From a virus: DNA of 29,125 nucleotides. The notes under the pieces are model-generated. The model searched no databases and had not been told where the DNA came from. It saw only the letters and a program-made list of their open reading frames with translations. Below are positions 8,424 to 16,653 of the stretch, one piece after another. Within the stretch, counting starts at the first letter, position 1. Every line of letters starts with the position of its first letter. The position numbers and the translations under genes are program-made. The stretch spans positions 1 to 29,125 of IMG/VR virus record IMGVR_UViG_3300009409_000031. One strand, given 5' to 3'.

Positions 8424-8711
8424 TTAGATGAATTCGCAGGACCATGAGTAAGAGCTGACGTCCACCGTCGTGGACTGAAGCGCCACGGTACCGTTTGTGG
8501 CGGTACCGCTGGCGTCTTCGTTCGCATCCACCTCAACCGATCCGGCGTTATCCTTCCCGTAGATCTTGAAAGACCCAGGAACGATGTAGCCGGTCGGAAT
8601 GAGAGCGAATGCTGTCTTGGTCCCACTGACCTCAGCCGTGCCGGAGACCGCTGTGTGCGCTCCGGTCAGGCTGAGCAGATTTTGAGTTACTGTGAAATCT
8701 CCGAGCGCCAT
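8424..8711 (-). CDS. Small virion protein, decoration-like (paralogue 2)
   Basis: 95 residues from the ATG at 8711 preceded by GGAGGAG; a start five codons earlier (8726) lacks spacing. It begins MALGDFTVTQNLLSLTGAHT and is beta-rich. It aligns without gaps over its first ~38 residues with the neighbouring 95-residue protein (shared MAxGDxT, G17, H19, V22, G24, E27, T31, AF 34-35, L37) and again near the C-terminus (NGTVALQ versus SGSVAVQ). The pair arose by tandem duplication, and both follow the major capsid gene. A head decoration or cement role is inferred. Confidence 0.65.
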   Translation of the reverse strand: MALGDFTVTQNLLSLTGAHTAVSGTAEVSGTKTAFALIPTGYIVPGSFKIYGKDNAGSVEVDANEDASGTATNGTVALQSTTVDVSSYSWSCEFI

Positions 8712-8722
8712 GACTCCTCCTC

Positions 8723-9010
8723 TCAAACGTATCCAGCTGCGAACCGGAAGGAGTCTGCTGCCTCAGCTTGCACAGCCACAGATCCCGATGTCGAAGTGGA
8801 AAAGTCTGCCGCTACATTGACCACCACGCGGGCGTCATTCGTCGCATCGTCAGTCGTGCATTCCAGATTACAGAAGAGCAGCGACTGCTGAGAGTTGACG
8901 AGCTGAAACGCCCGTGCTGTGGTGTCAGCCTCGATCACTCCATTGACGACGTAGTGGTCGCCAGCAGAACGAACGGGAGCGGTGTCGTATGTGATATCTC
9001 CAACGGCCAT
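8723..9010 (-). CDS. Small virion protein, decoration-like (paralogue 1)
   Basis: 95 residues, ATG at 9010 with GGGAGG upstream, directly downstream of the major capsid gene. Sequence MAVGDITYDTAPVRSAGDHY then a beta-rich body ending SVAVQAEAADSFRFAAGYV. It has the same length and the same spaced residues as the next gene, so the two are paralogues. A likely role is binding the outer capsid surface or capsid vertices. No enzymatic motif is seen. Confidence 0.65.
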   Translation of the reverse strand: MAVGDITYDTAPVRSAGDHYVVNGVIEADTTARAFQLVNSQQSLLFCNLECTTDDATNDARVVVNVAADFSTSTSGSVAVQAEAADSFRFAAGYV

Positions 9011-9024
9011 CGTTCACCTCCCTC

Positions 9025-10014
9025 TTAGGTGATACCTGTGAGCTTGGTGAATTTTGCGCGGTTGTTCGTCAACCAGTTGCCCATGAAGAGGAGCTGACTC
9101 ACAAACGAGTCCTGGTTCACTGGGCGTTGCAGCCCGCCTTCAGCTTCTCCGAAGTTGGCATCTTCATGTGCGAAGAGCTTCCCTGCGGAAAGGTTCATTC
9201 CGTACATCGTTCCCGATGTGCAATCGGGATCCCAAACAACTTCGCCATCTTTGAAGGGAGGGTTCTGCACGGAGAGGTTTGCATCACCGGCACCGAAACG
9301 GATGTGCGGCTGGTGCAGCGCCTCGAAGGACTCCTGAATCGGCTGGGTCGTAACCCAGAGATCGATACCCATGTTGTCGCCAGATCCACCGACCTGAAGG
9401 ACGTTGTTGTACCCCGTGCGCATCTGCGGCAGAAGGTTCACTGCGGCTGCGCCTACTGAGGTAATGGAGTCATTCTGCCATGCGGTGTTTGCAACAGGCA
9501 CGCCCGCATACGAGACGGTCCCAGGAGCGGTCTCCATGGATGCTTCAAGTCCTGTGATGTTGAGGGATCCGTTTCCGGTTCCATCAGAGAACAGGTCTGT
9601 GGCAATACGCTTCTGGAGGGACTGGGCTGCGTCAAAAGTCTTCTGTTCGAGCAAGTTGAACAACTGTTGCTCGGAACCCTTATTAATCCTCAGCTCACGA
9701 CCAGTGATCACGATGGAAACCGAGTACTGCTTCCACTGGAAGAAGGCTGACGTCACGTTGTCCTGACGTGTAACGTCGAGCGTCTCGTCGTCGGTGTAAC
9801 TGTCCACGGTCGAGTTCGTATCATACTGGAACTGGACGCGCAGTCGTTCGCCACCGTTGACGACCATCAGGTTGCCGGACTCACGAAGTTTATTCAGGAG
9901 AGGGCGCATCTTGAAAATCGCGTCCTGCACAACACCTGTGTCCACGGCCCGTTCGAGCGTAGACGCCAGTAGCGACTGAATATTTCTTGTGTCCGTGGTA
10001 TATTGATTAGCCAC
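9025..10014 (-). CDS. Major capsid protein (HK97-fold type)
   Basis: 329 residues from a GTG start at 10014 with GGAGG upstream. The N-terminal region (ATLERAVDTGVVQDAIFKMR, PLLNKLRESGN, GGERLRVQFQYDTN) and the following DNVTSAFFQWKQYSVSIVIT-GRELRINKG block match the pattern of phage major capsid proteins with a long helix and E-loop. Later FGAGDANLSVQNPPFKDGEVVWDPDC is typical of the A-domain. It comes right after the scaffold gene and before decoration-like genes, the canonical head-gene order. It forms the icosahedral shell after scaffold-guided assembly. Confidence 0.85.
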   Translation of the reverse strand: MANQYTTDTRNIQSLLASTLERAVDTGVVQDAIFKMRPLLNKLRESGNLMVVNGGERLRVQFQYDTNSTVDSYTDDETLDVTRQDNVTSAFFQWKQYSVSIVITGRELRINKGSEQQLFNLLEQKTFDAAQSLQKRIATDLFSDGTGNGSLNITGLEASMETAPGTVSYAGVPVANTAWQNDSITSVGAAAVNLLPQMRTGYNNVLQVGGSGDNMGIDLWVTTQPIQESFEALHQPHIRFGAGDANLSVQNPPFKDGEVVWDPDCTSGTMYGMNLSAGKLFAHEDANFGEAEGGLQRPVNQDSFVSQLLFMGNWLTNNRAKFTKLTGIT

Positions 10015-10029
10015 GTTCTAAAACCTCCG

Positions 10030-10962
10030 TTATTCGGAAGCGGCGAGGGCCGACCGGATACGGCTAAACACAGCTCCGATATTTCCTGGCTCATTCTCTG
10101 AGTCATAAAGCACCGGTTCACTGGCTCCTGTTGCAGAGCGTCCAGCTACCCCCGTTCCATTGAGACGATTGCTCATCTCCGTGTCACGGACGTTTCTGGC
10201 GTTCTGCGTTTCACGACGTCCCTCTTCTTTCGATTTCTCCATAAGAGTTTCGAAAGATGAGAGGACGAACATATCTTCGAACGTCAATCCCTTCTGGTTC
10301 ACGATGCGGTCGAAGACCGGAGCCATCTTGTCCCGAGCTTCGGGGTTGATCAAGAATTTGCCAGCGCCATCGAAATGGCCGAAATCTTCACCCCACGTTT
10401 GTGATGCACGTTGGTTTGAAGTGTCGCTCATCTCCCGCAGTGCCCGCTCACGTTCGCGGGCTGTCAGCTCCTGCTGAGAGACGTAGCCGTTCTTGTTCAA
10501 CCACAGCTGCAGCAGCTCCTGTTGTTCTGTCGGAATCTTGTCCAGCTCATCCGGCTCAGGCTCCTGCTCGGGGGTCTGTTGTGTTACCTGTGTTCTCACC
10601 TTCTCCAGCTCGTCCAGGCCCGTGCGTAATTCTTGGCGCATGCGGTCAACTTCGTTGCGCTCCGACTGCGCACGGGTAAAGCCTCGCTGAAATTCAAGCA
10701 GCGTATTTGCTGCCTCTTCGCCTCCGTGTTCTTTGAGTATGCGAAGTGCTTGGTCTACACCGATCATTGGTCCCGAGTCCTCTGCTTCCGGCACAGCTGC
10801 TCCGTTCACAGGGGGCGTTTCCTCGATTACAGTGTTCCCGACCGGCTCCGTTCCGACCGAGACGTCTTCCCGCTCGTCCGCAGACCCACCTTCCAGACCA
10901 TCAGGAGCCACTTCCGTGGAATTCCTGATTTCATCTGCGATGGCTTGCATTCCGAGATTCAT
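10030..10962 (-). CDS. Capsid scaffolding protein
   Basis: 310 residues, ATG at 10962 with AGAAGGGA upstream. It is strongly acidic and helical: an acidic disordered N-terminus, a coiled-coil core (ALRILKEHGGEEAANTLLEF, SERNEVDRMRQELRTGLDEL, ending in QQTPEQEPEPDELDKIP), then basic/helical C-terminal segments (ETLMEKSKEEGRRETQNARN). This composition and its place immediately upstream of the major capsid gene are diagnostic of a scaffold that guides procapsid assembly and then leaves. No protease motif is seen in it or next to it. Confidence 0.8.
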   Translation of the reverse strand: MNLGMQAIADEIRNSTEVAPDGLEGGSADEREDVSVGTEPVGNTVIEETPPVNGAAVPEAEDSGPMIGVDQALRILKEHGGEEAANTLLEFQRGFTRAQSERNEVDRMRQELRTGLDELEKVRTQVTQQTPEQEPEPDELDKIPTEQQELLQLWLNKNGYVSQQELTARERERALREMSDTSNQRASQTWGEDFGHFDGAGKFLINPEARDKMAPVFDRIVNQKGLTFEDMFVLSSFETLMEKSKEEGRRETQNARNVRDTEMSNRLNGTGVAGRSATGASEPVLYDSENEPGNIGAVFSRIRSALAASE

Positions 10963-11001
10963 GCTTTTCCCTTCTGGTGACCAGCCGAACTGGACTCACC
11001 G

Positions 11002-11466
11002 CTAATCCTTGTTTGCCGTAAGGTGTCTTACCTTGACAGCGCTTTTCAGGGAGCTGGATTCTTTTACCGGAACCTCACCACCCTTGTTCTGGGCGTAGGA
11101 CTTCCAGTTTTCTTTCCGCTCCGCTTTCTCGTCTCGCCTCCGCAGCACATCGTCAAAACTCTTGCCCTGTGGAGGGGGTAGTTTTCCTGAAGATTCATCA
11201 TTCCTGGCTCCGCCGACCTTGTCGCCCGTCTGCATGTAGCCGAGGCGTTTTGCTTTCTCGATCATGTCCCTGTTGCCGGTCACGTCACAGCCCAGCGGCT
11301 CACAATAGAACCCTTCTCTCACCTGCAGCTTCGCCCCTACCGGAAACTGGTAGACGGCATTGCCTCCGCACAGTTCACAGGAGACAGGTTCGTTTCGCTC
11401 TTCGTATGGGACGAGGTGCGTCTTTCTTGATCCACACCCCATGCAGTCGTAATCGTAGTTAGGCAT
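11002..11466 (-). CDS. FmdB-type zinc-ribbon protein with charged tail
   Basis: 154 residues, ATG at 11466 after GAGGAG. The N-terminus PNYDYDCMGCG (C8, C11) and CELCGG (C30, C33) form a four-Cys zinc ribbon of the FmdB-like type (Tyr-x-Tyr-x-Cys-x2-Cys). The remainder is basic, low-complexity and helical (DDVLRRRDEKAERKENWKSY) with no further domain. It lies in the head operon between the DnaB-N-like gene and the scaffold. It may bind nucleic acid or a virion partner; the role is unknown. Confidence 0.7.
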   Translation of the reverse strand: MPNYDYDCMGCGSRKTHLVPYEERNEPVSCELCGGNAVYQFPVGAKLQVREGFYCEPLGCDVTGNRDMIEKAKRLGYMQTGDKVGGARNDESSGKLPPPQGKSFDDVLRRRDEKAERKENWKSYAQNKGGEVPVKESSSLKSAVKVRHLTANKD

Positions 11467-11469
11467 CTT

Positions 11470-11757
11470 CTATCTCCTCAACTCGTATCCGACGTAGGCT
11501 CCAGCTATCTCCGCTATCCCGTGCGGGCCTCCAGCCAGATCCAGCTCGTCGCGTTTCAACAGCTCCTCAACCACTGTCACCTGATCTATGGGCATACGCC
11601 TCAAGTGCAGACGGACAATGGCTGCGTAGATAAGCAGTCCTTCGACAGAGAAATTGGCCCAGCCCAGATTCAGCTCCCTGATGACATCCCTCATGTCGTA
11701 GCCGTCCACCATCATTCCACCCAGAACCATCCTCTCCCGCTCCATTTGCTCCGTCAA
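11470..11757 (-). CDS. Stand-alone DnaB N-terminal-domain-like protein
   Basis: 95 residues from a TTG at 11757 that overlaps the upstream stop (TTGA) and has GAGGAGG upstream; the longer reading to 11817 has no ribosome site. The sequence matches the helical N-terminal domain of replicative helicase DnaB from end to end: EQMERERMVLGGMMVDGYDM (EqaVLGsmL pattern), a central LIYAAIVRLHLRRMPIDQVT (Iy.ai..L...g.pvD.vT pattern), VVEELLKRDELDLAGGPHGIAEIAG (eeL...geLe..GG..yl.ela). The ATPase domain is absent. In DnaB this domain mediates ring assembly and primase contact. Its presence alone in a head-gene operon is unusual. Confidence 0.7.
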   Translation of the reverse strand: MTEQMERERMVLGGMMVDGYDMRDVIRELNLGWANFSVEGLLIYAAIVRLHLRRMPIDQVTVVEELLKRDELDLAGGPHGIAEIAGAYVGYELRR

Positions 11758-12527
11758 TCTTCCACCTCCTCGAACTCGGCTTCCCGAATCTGTCGTTCCT
11801 CTCGACGTGTCATCCATTCCTCATGGCTCTGCGGAGGTTCTGGCGGCACGTCGATACTGTCCTTCATTGTGTGGGTCGAGTTGATGTTCACTTCCTGAGT
11901 CTTCAGCCAGTGGTCGCGCTTGAAGGATTCCAGATGCCTGTATGCGCCCATCCACGTCGACTGATTCTTCTCGATCTTGTCTATCCCCATCTTTACAAGG
12001 TTGGCTTCAGCGATGGCTTGTGATTGCTCGACGCCCAGGTAGAGCCTTGAGAAGAGGGTGTCTTCCTCTTTCGCCCAGTCTCTCCTGCCCTTCTTCATCC
12101 ATTCCCCGAAGTATGGAGCCGGAATCCCTGAGGCTACTGCTGCCGTCACGGGGAAGTTGCCCTGCTCGATCAGCTCTGTGACTCGTGCGATATGAGCTTG
12201 AGTAAGGAGCGTCGGGTTCTTTCCGTTGAGTTTTACGAGCACCCTGTCTTCTTCTGGAATCCGTGCCCTCAGTCGCCGCTTTGCCGCTATCTGATACATC
12301 TTGTTTTTCTCTGGTCGGTAGACGGGTTTGCCGCATTTGGGACACGGCTTCTGGAGGATCCCACCATTCGTTTTGCGGATGAATGTCGTTGCCCTGTTGC
12401 CTTTCCAGCCGCAGCCGTCTTCGTCGGTGCAGCGGACCTTGAGGTATTTGCACTTCCTGCCGTCTCCGCGTGATCCGTTCTTCCCGCCGTCGGTGCGGGT
12501 TCCTGCACCCTTCCCACTGGCACCCAT
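11754..12527 (-). CDS. Terminase small-subunit-like DNA-binding protein with N-terminal zinc finger
   Basis: 257 residues, ATG at 12527 overlapping the previous stop (TAATG). Residues 1-30 are Gly/Lys/Arg-rich; Cys33, Cys39, Cys62 and Cys65 form a zinc-finger-like unit. Residues ~108-210 match the small-terminase/HTH pattern: HIARVTELIEQGNFPVTAAV-ASGIPAPYFGEWMKKGRRDW (helix-turn-helix) followed by FSRLYLGVEQSQAIAEANLV and TWMGAYRHLESFKRDHW. The C-terminus is acidic. It would recognise phage DNA and hand it to TerL. It is placed after the portal rather than before TerL, which is less common. Confidence 0.7.
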   Translation of the reverse strand: MGASGKGAGTRTDGGKNGSRGDGRKCKYLKVRCTDEDGCGWKGNRATTFIRKTNGGILQKPCPKCGKPVYRPEKNKMYQIAAKRRLRARIPEEDRVLVKLNGKNPTLLTQAHIARVTELIEQGNFPVTAAVASGIPAPYFGEWMKKGRRDWAKEEDTLFSRLYLGVEQSQAIAEANLVKMGIDKIEKNQSTWMGAYRHLESFKRDHWLKTQEVNINSTHTMKDSIDVPPEPPQSHEEWMTRREERQIREAEFEEVED

Positions 12528-12763
12528 TAGGGCACAGACTCCAAGAACTTCATATGCTCAATGAGTCTGGATGCTTCACCTGTTTCCTTGTCGCCGTTCA
12601 GGCCACGGGTCTTGTCCTTTGCGGCATCGATCTTCTCTTCCACCAGCTTGCCGAACTTCTTACGCGCCTTCTTGAATTCAGCTGAGAACTCCCTCTGAAT
12701 TTCCGGTGGCGGCTCGACCAGTACGACCGGCGGCTGATCCAGTGATATCCCAAAGTTTTCCAT
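12527..12763 (-). CDS. Small hypothetical protein in the packaging operon
   Basis: 78 residues, ATG at 12763 with GGAGGAC upstream, overlapping the TerS-like start by one base. Pro-rich N-terminus (ISLDQPPVVLVEPPPEIQRE) followed by a highly charged helix (FSAEFKKARKKFGKLVEEKI). It lies between portal and TerS-like genes; a packaging or head-assembly accessory role is plausible. Family not recognised. Confidence 0.6.
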   Translation of the reverse strand: MENFGISLDQPPVVLVEPPPEIQREFSAEFKKARKKFGKLVEEKIDAAKDKTRGLNGDKETGEASRLIEHMKFLESVP

Positions 12764-12765
12764 TA

Positions 12766-14880
12766 CTACTGTCCTCCTTCGTCCGCTTCTCCTGCTTGAG
12801 CGTTGGCTCTGGCGGGCGTGGCGGGGTTTGCTGCAAAAGACTGCGAATCGATAGGTCCGACTCCGCCTGAGGCGGCAGCGCCTCCCGGCGATTTTATCTG
12901 CTGGAGAGAAGCGAGGATCTCCATCCGCCGCTGCGGATCTTCCTTTATCTGCCTGTTCACTTCTTCTGTTACGTCGTCTGGATTTCCCGGCAGGTACCTG
13001 TCCACGTCCTTGATACCCGAAGCCCTGAAAACGTCTTCGAGCATTTGCGGCAGGTTGGGAACCATCTGGAAAGTCTGTGCCATAATCGGCAACAGCCCTG
13101 CGCTGAGGTTGAGCCTGTCCATGGCTTGCTTCTGCGCCACAGCCTGGGACTCACGGGATCCTGAGACTTGGATGTCGAACAAGTATTCACCCTGCGCGAT
13201 ATCTTTCGTCACCTGCTGGACAGCCCCGGTCCTCGGGTCAATGAGGTCGCCCGTATCCGGCATGAACTGCTGTTGCAGCTGCCAGAATTTTCTGGCTGTA
13301 TTGATCTGGAATTTTTCGAAGCGATCCTGACGCCGACCTTCACGCGCTGCAGTACGCCGCTCGATGATCGCTGCTTCTGTGGCGGTGTCTGGATCGTTGC
13401 CACGGAGAGGCTGCGCCGTCCCTGCCGTCTCGTCGAATAGGGCGCGAATCAGAGAGAGCATCTGCGTTTTGTCGGAGTTGATTTCGAGGAAGGGTGCTGC
13501 CTGGATGGCGCGACCGTTCGACGCTGCCAGTCCTTCTACAGGAATGATTGCGCCTTCAGGAGCTTCTTTGAGGTTGGTAATGGAGTTGTCGGCCCATGCG
13601 TCCTTGTCCACCAAGAGGACGTTCTTGGATTTGCGCATGGTGTAAAGCATCGAGTCGAGAAACTCGTTCACCAGCACCTGCATGTTGTCAGCGCCAGCAA
13701 GACTCAGGAGGGGCTTGTTCACCCACGTCTGCATATTCTGCTGGAAGTGCAGGATCTCACACGGGTAATCTTCGATGAACTTATACGGCCACTCTTCTTC
13801 GTGGCGCAGGAGCTTGTCGTGGTCAGGCACAAAACTCAGAACGACGTTGCGGCGCTTCCCTGGACCTACCGGGAAGTCACGCGCCCAGATCTCCCATCCT
13901 TCTGCGATACCAAACTGGCTAAAGCCTTCTTCGTCTTTGCCCAGCGCCGAGAACAGGCGACGGATTCCGCCTTTCTTGGCAGGATCCCCACCGGGGAGCT
14001 TGGCATTGGGCTTCAGGTCTTCTGTGTTCTTGAGGGCTTTGTCCGCTTGCCAGCGATAAACGGGCTGGCGTATGCGGAAGGCGATCCATCGAGCATCAGC
14101 CAAACCAGCCGAGGCCCACGGATCCATGAGGAAGTCGCCGGGATTCCACCGGATGCCGAACGGAGCTTGCCACTTTACTCTGGAGCTGGGGCGCGGCTGG
14201 ATACCTTCTCGGTATTCCTTGTGCCGTGCGATGTGCGGGGCCACGATGAGGTTGCGTATGTCGGGGTTAATCTGTTCGTCACTCATCAGATCTTCGTGAG
14301 CGGCGATGTGGAAAGCGTGGTCCTGTTCCCGTGTGATCTTGGTCGGCTCACCTTCAGACAGGAAACCGTTCTCTATCGTGGGGTCTTCGTGGACCTGCGT
14401 TGCCAGATCGAGAAGCACCAGCTCCTCGACTACTTCCTCTTCGAACTCCCAGCCAATTTTCTTTACGGCCCATGGCATGCAGTGGGCATCGAATGTGCAT
14501 TGCTCGTCTTCTGCGGGCTGGCCGGTTTCACCCCACCAGTAGTTGATGTTGTTCGCCACTACCGGTGCAAAAGTGGAGCTGGCTTTGCGCTTTGCCTTCA
14601 CGTCGAAAGACGGCTCACCGGCACCAACCATCGTTGATACGGACTGGTCGACCCACGCGAACACGAATGAAGCCTTCGTCCGCATCACGTTGTCGCCCTG
14701 GTCGAGCTGATCGAGGCGTTCTTCCCGGTTCGTCGTCGCCATGTTGTTATACATCTTGACGATTTCTGTACCGGCTTCGAAGAATGGCTGAAAGAATTTC
14801 TCTGCCACCTCGATCTGGTTAGTCCAGAACGCAATGCGCCCTTCGTCCGTTAGCGGGTAGTGCGTAGCTTCATCAGCCAT
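12766..14880 (-). CDS. Portal protein
   Basis: 704 residues, ATG at 14880. The size, the position directly after TerL and the sequence pattern fit a large P22-like portal: N-terminal helices (IEVAEKFFQPFFEAGTEIVK), beta wing region around FGIRWNPGDFLMDPWASAGL, then the stem/crown helices (NEFLDSMLYTMRKSKNVLLV, LIRALFDETAGTAQPLRGND, TATEAAIIERRTAAREGRRQ). The C-terminal ~40 residues are Gly/Ala/Pro-rich and flexible. The dodecameric portal forms the DNA-entry vertex, docking the terminase and later the tail. The ribosome site is weak (AAGGG about 13 bases upstream), suggesting coupling to TerL translation. Confidence 0.85.
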   Translation of the reverse strand: MADEATHYPLTDEGRIAFWTNQIEVAEKFFQPFFEAGTEIVKMYNNMATTNREERLDQLDQGDNVMRTKASFVFAWVDQSVSTMVGAGEPSFDVKAKRKASSTFAPVVANNINYWWGETGQPAEDEQCTFDAHCMPWAVKKIGWEFEEEVVEELVLLDLATQVHEDPTIENGFLSEGEPTKITREQDHAFHIAAHEDLMSDEQINPDIRNLIVAPHIARHKEYREGIQPRPSSRVKWQAPFGIRWNPGDFLMDPWASAGLADARWIAFRIRQPVYRWQADKALKNTEDLKPNAKLPGGDPAKKGGIRRLFSALGKDEEGFSQFGIAEGWEIWARDFPVGPGKRRNVVLSFVPDHDKLLRHEEEWPYKFIEDYPCEILHFQQNMQTWVNKPLLSLAGADNMQVLVNEFLDSMLYTMRKSKNVLLVDKDAWADNSITNLKEAPEGAIIPVEGLAASNGRAIQAAPFLEINSDKTQMLSLIRALFDETAGTAQPLRGNDPDTATEAAIIERRTAAREGRRQDRFEKFQINTARKFWQLQQQFMPDTGDLIDPRTGAVQQVTKDIAQGEYLFDIQVSGSRESQAVAQKQAMDRLNLSAGLLPIMAQTFQMVPNLPQMLEDVFRASGIKDVDRYLPGNPDDVTEEVNRQIKEDPQRRMEILASLQQIKSPGGAAASGGVGPIDSQSFAANPATPARANAQAGEADEGGQ

Positions 14881-14897
14881 AACTATGGGATGGCCCT

Positions 14898-16385
14898 TTA
14901 AAACGAGTTTGCCAGCTCCTCCAGATCAACTTTTTGTCGGGGTGGAGTCATAAAGCTGCCTTTTAGTTTGCCCTTCTGTTTCTGCTTCAGTCGTCCCCAC
15001 GTCGCGTATGAAGCTTCCGGCGGAGGGGGTGGCTTCGTTCCCCGTCGTGAAGCCATCAGTAGATATCGTGTCTCATCCAGCGCGTGGTCGGGGTTGTTCT
15101 TGTCTATGTCTTCTCTGTCGCCCTTGTCCGAAAACTGCGCGTTCTTCATCTCGTCTTCGAAATCGTGGCAGTCTTCGAAATACACCAGCTTGTCCTGGGC
15201 CAACATTTCCTTCATGTATCTCCAGCCGATAACTCTGGAGTTCGGACCCTTCATCGAGGGCCGGAGCTTCAGTCCTGCTTCGTTCTTGAAGATGTCTGCG
15301 ACCGTGCGGTTCAGTACGGCTCCGCCCTGATTTGAACGGGTGCTCCACAGGGCGCTGTCGGCCCACACTACCTGAGGCATTCTTCCTTGCGTGTATGGAT
15401 TCCCTGCGCACAGATCCTTGATTGCCCCGGCATGGTATCCAGCGAATTCTCCGCCCTTGTAGTATTCCGCCATGCGGACATTAAGACCTTCAGGGCTGAT
15501 CGCCCAGAGTCCGAAGGACGTCGGGCTGTTTTCTCCATAGTCGAGAGAGCCAAGGATCCGCCAGTTGTAAGGGACCAGACCGTCGGGCCAGAGGTCGTAG
15601 GGATCGACACAGTGTCTCTCCGAATCGAATACTTTGAAATACTGCCCGAACAGAGCGCTGAAGTCAGCGTCGATCCAAGCCTTCCTGAGTTCGGGATCCC
15701 CTTCCACGGAAGCTGCAAGTCGCTGCTGGTAGAACGGGTCTGCCTGAAGGAGGATCTTGTTCTCTATCAGTCTGGAGTAGATGAAGACCCTGTTGAGACC
15801 TGTCTCTGTATCTTCCACCAGTTTTCCAGATGCTTCCGCGCAGTCAACTGGAGAGTCGGGGATGCTGAACCGTTTCTTGATCCACCCTATTCCAGATCCA
15901 CCGGGGTTACCCGTGCTGCGCACCCTTACAAAAACTCCCTTACGTGCCGTCCTCAGTGAAGCAAGCATCATCAGGTAAGGTCTTGGGCGCGGCCACTGGG
16001 GCAGCTCGTCAAATCCAATCCACGTATATTCAAGTCCCAGGTGCTTGTCGACGTCGGTGTCATGTTCCATCATGGCGAACTGCAGGGAGCTGCCGTCCTT
16101 GAACACCCACCGCTGGTCACCTGCCAGGTACTTCGCTTCTCCGTCAGGAAAGTATCCGTAAAACACTTCCTTCGATCTTTCGAGCAGGGTTTCGAACTCA
16201 CCCAAGTGACGCCGGAAGAGGATCCCTTTGAAGTATTCTCCCTGCTCTATCTTCGCCAGTGCGGCATCGGCAATCAGCACCGCCGACTTCCCTCCGCCTC
16301 GGTCTCCAGCGATAATGGCTTCAGGGACACACTGCCGGAGATCTATGAAATCCAGCTGCGACCCAATCTGCGGGGACCATGGCAT
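14898..16385 (-). CDS. Terminase large subunit (ATPase and nuclease)
   Basis: 495 residues, ATG at 16385 immediately after the stop of the leader gene (TAAATG). The N-terminal ATPase has Walker A GDRGGGKS (27-34), Walker B TWIGFDE (121-127) and the STGNPGG coupling motif (157-163). The C-terminal RNase-H-like nuclease shows its acidic residues in GSLDYGE (Asp282), VVWADSA (Asp343) and the DHALDETRY block (from Asp433). The protein packages DNA through the portal and cuts concatemers. Its length is normal for the family and all key residues are present, so it should be active. Confidence 0.95.
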   Translation of the reverse strand: MPWSPQIGSQLDFIDLRQCVPEAIIAGDRGGGKSAVLIADAALAKIEQGEYFKGILFRRHLGEFETLLERSKEVFYGYFPDGEAKYLAGDQRWVFKDGSSLQFAMMEHDTDVDKHLGLEYTWIGFDELPQWPRPRPYLMMLASLRTARKGVFVRVRSTGNPGGSGIGWIKKRFSIPDSPVDCAEASGKLVEDTETGLNRVFIYSRLIENKILLQADPFYQQRLAASVEGDPELRKAWIDADFSALFGQYFKVFDSERHCVDPYDLWPDGLVPYNWRILGSLDYGENSPTSFGLWAISPEGLNVRMAEYYKGGEFAGYHAGAIKDLCAGNPYTQGRMPQVVWADSALWSTRSNQGGAVLNRTVADIFKNEAGLKLRPSMKGPNSRVIGWRYMKEMLAQDKLVYFEDCHDFEDEMKNAQFSDKGDREDIDKNNPDHALDETRYLLMASRRGTKPPPPPEASYATWGRLKQKQKGKLKGSFMTPPRQKVDLEELANSF

Positions 16386-16568
16386 TTACTTGGGTTCCTC
16401 GAAAGGTCTCCACAACATCCCGAGGAAATACTTGCAGCAGAACCGGACCACAAAATTCGGCATCGGTCCCGTGTGTGCGATGGTCAGATCCTCAGGAGAA
16501 TTCTTGTTGATACACAGCTGAGACTTGTATTCGGGTTCTTTGAATATTGTGACTGCCTGCTCTGTCAT
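16386..16568 (-). CDS. Small leader gene of the packaging operon (60 aa)
   Basis: The ATG at 16568 has GGAGGAC 4-5 bases upstream. A longer reading to 16604 would start inside the T run of the terminator and is rejected. Sequence MTEQAVTIFKEPEYKSQLCI then NKNSPEDLTIAHTGPMPNFVVRFCCKYFLGMLWRPFEEPK, with two Cys pairs of uncertain meaning and a hydrophobic stretch (FVVRFCCKYFLGMLW). Its stop touches the TerL start, so it may couple TerL translation. Function unknown. Confidence 0.65.
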   Translation of the reverse strand: MTEQAVTIFKEPEYKSQLCINKNSPEDLTIAHTGPMPNFVVRFCCKYFLGMLWRPFEEPK

Positions 16569-16585
16569 CCGGTCCTCCAGGGCAC

Positions 16586-16631
16586 AAAAAAAAAGCGGCC
16601 CCAACCCACATTTCTGTGGATCGGGGCCGCT
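16586..16631 (-). terminator. Strong intrinsic terminator before the terL operon
   Basis: On the minus strand AGCGGCCCC (16631-16623) pairs perfectly with GGGGCCGCT (16602-16594). A second CCACA/TGTGG stem with a GAAA loop sits inside, and the outer stem runs straight into a stretch of nine to ten T residues. It ends transcription from the early/middle minus-strand genes just 18 bases before the start of the packaging leader gene. Confidence 0.93.
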
Positions 16632-16653
16632 CTGGGCCTTTGGTATTACTTAT

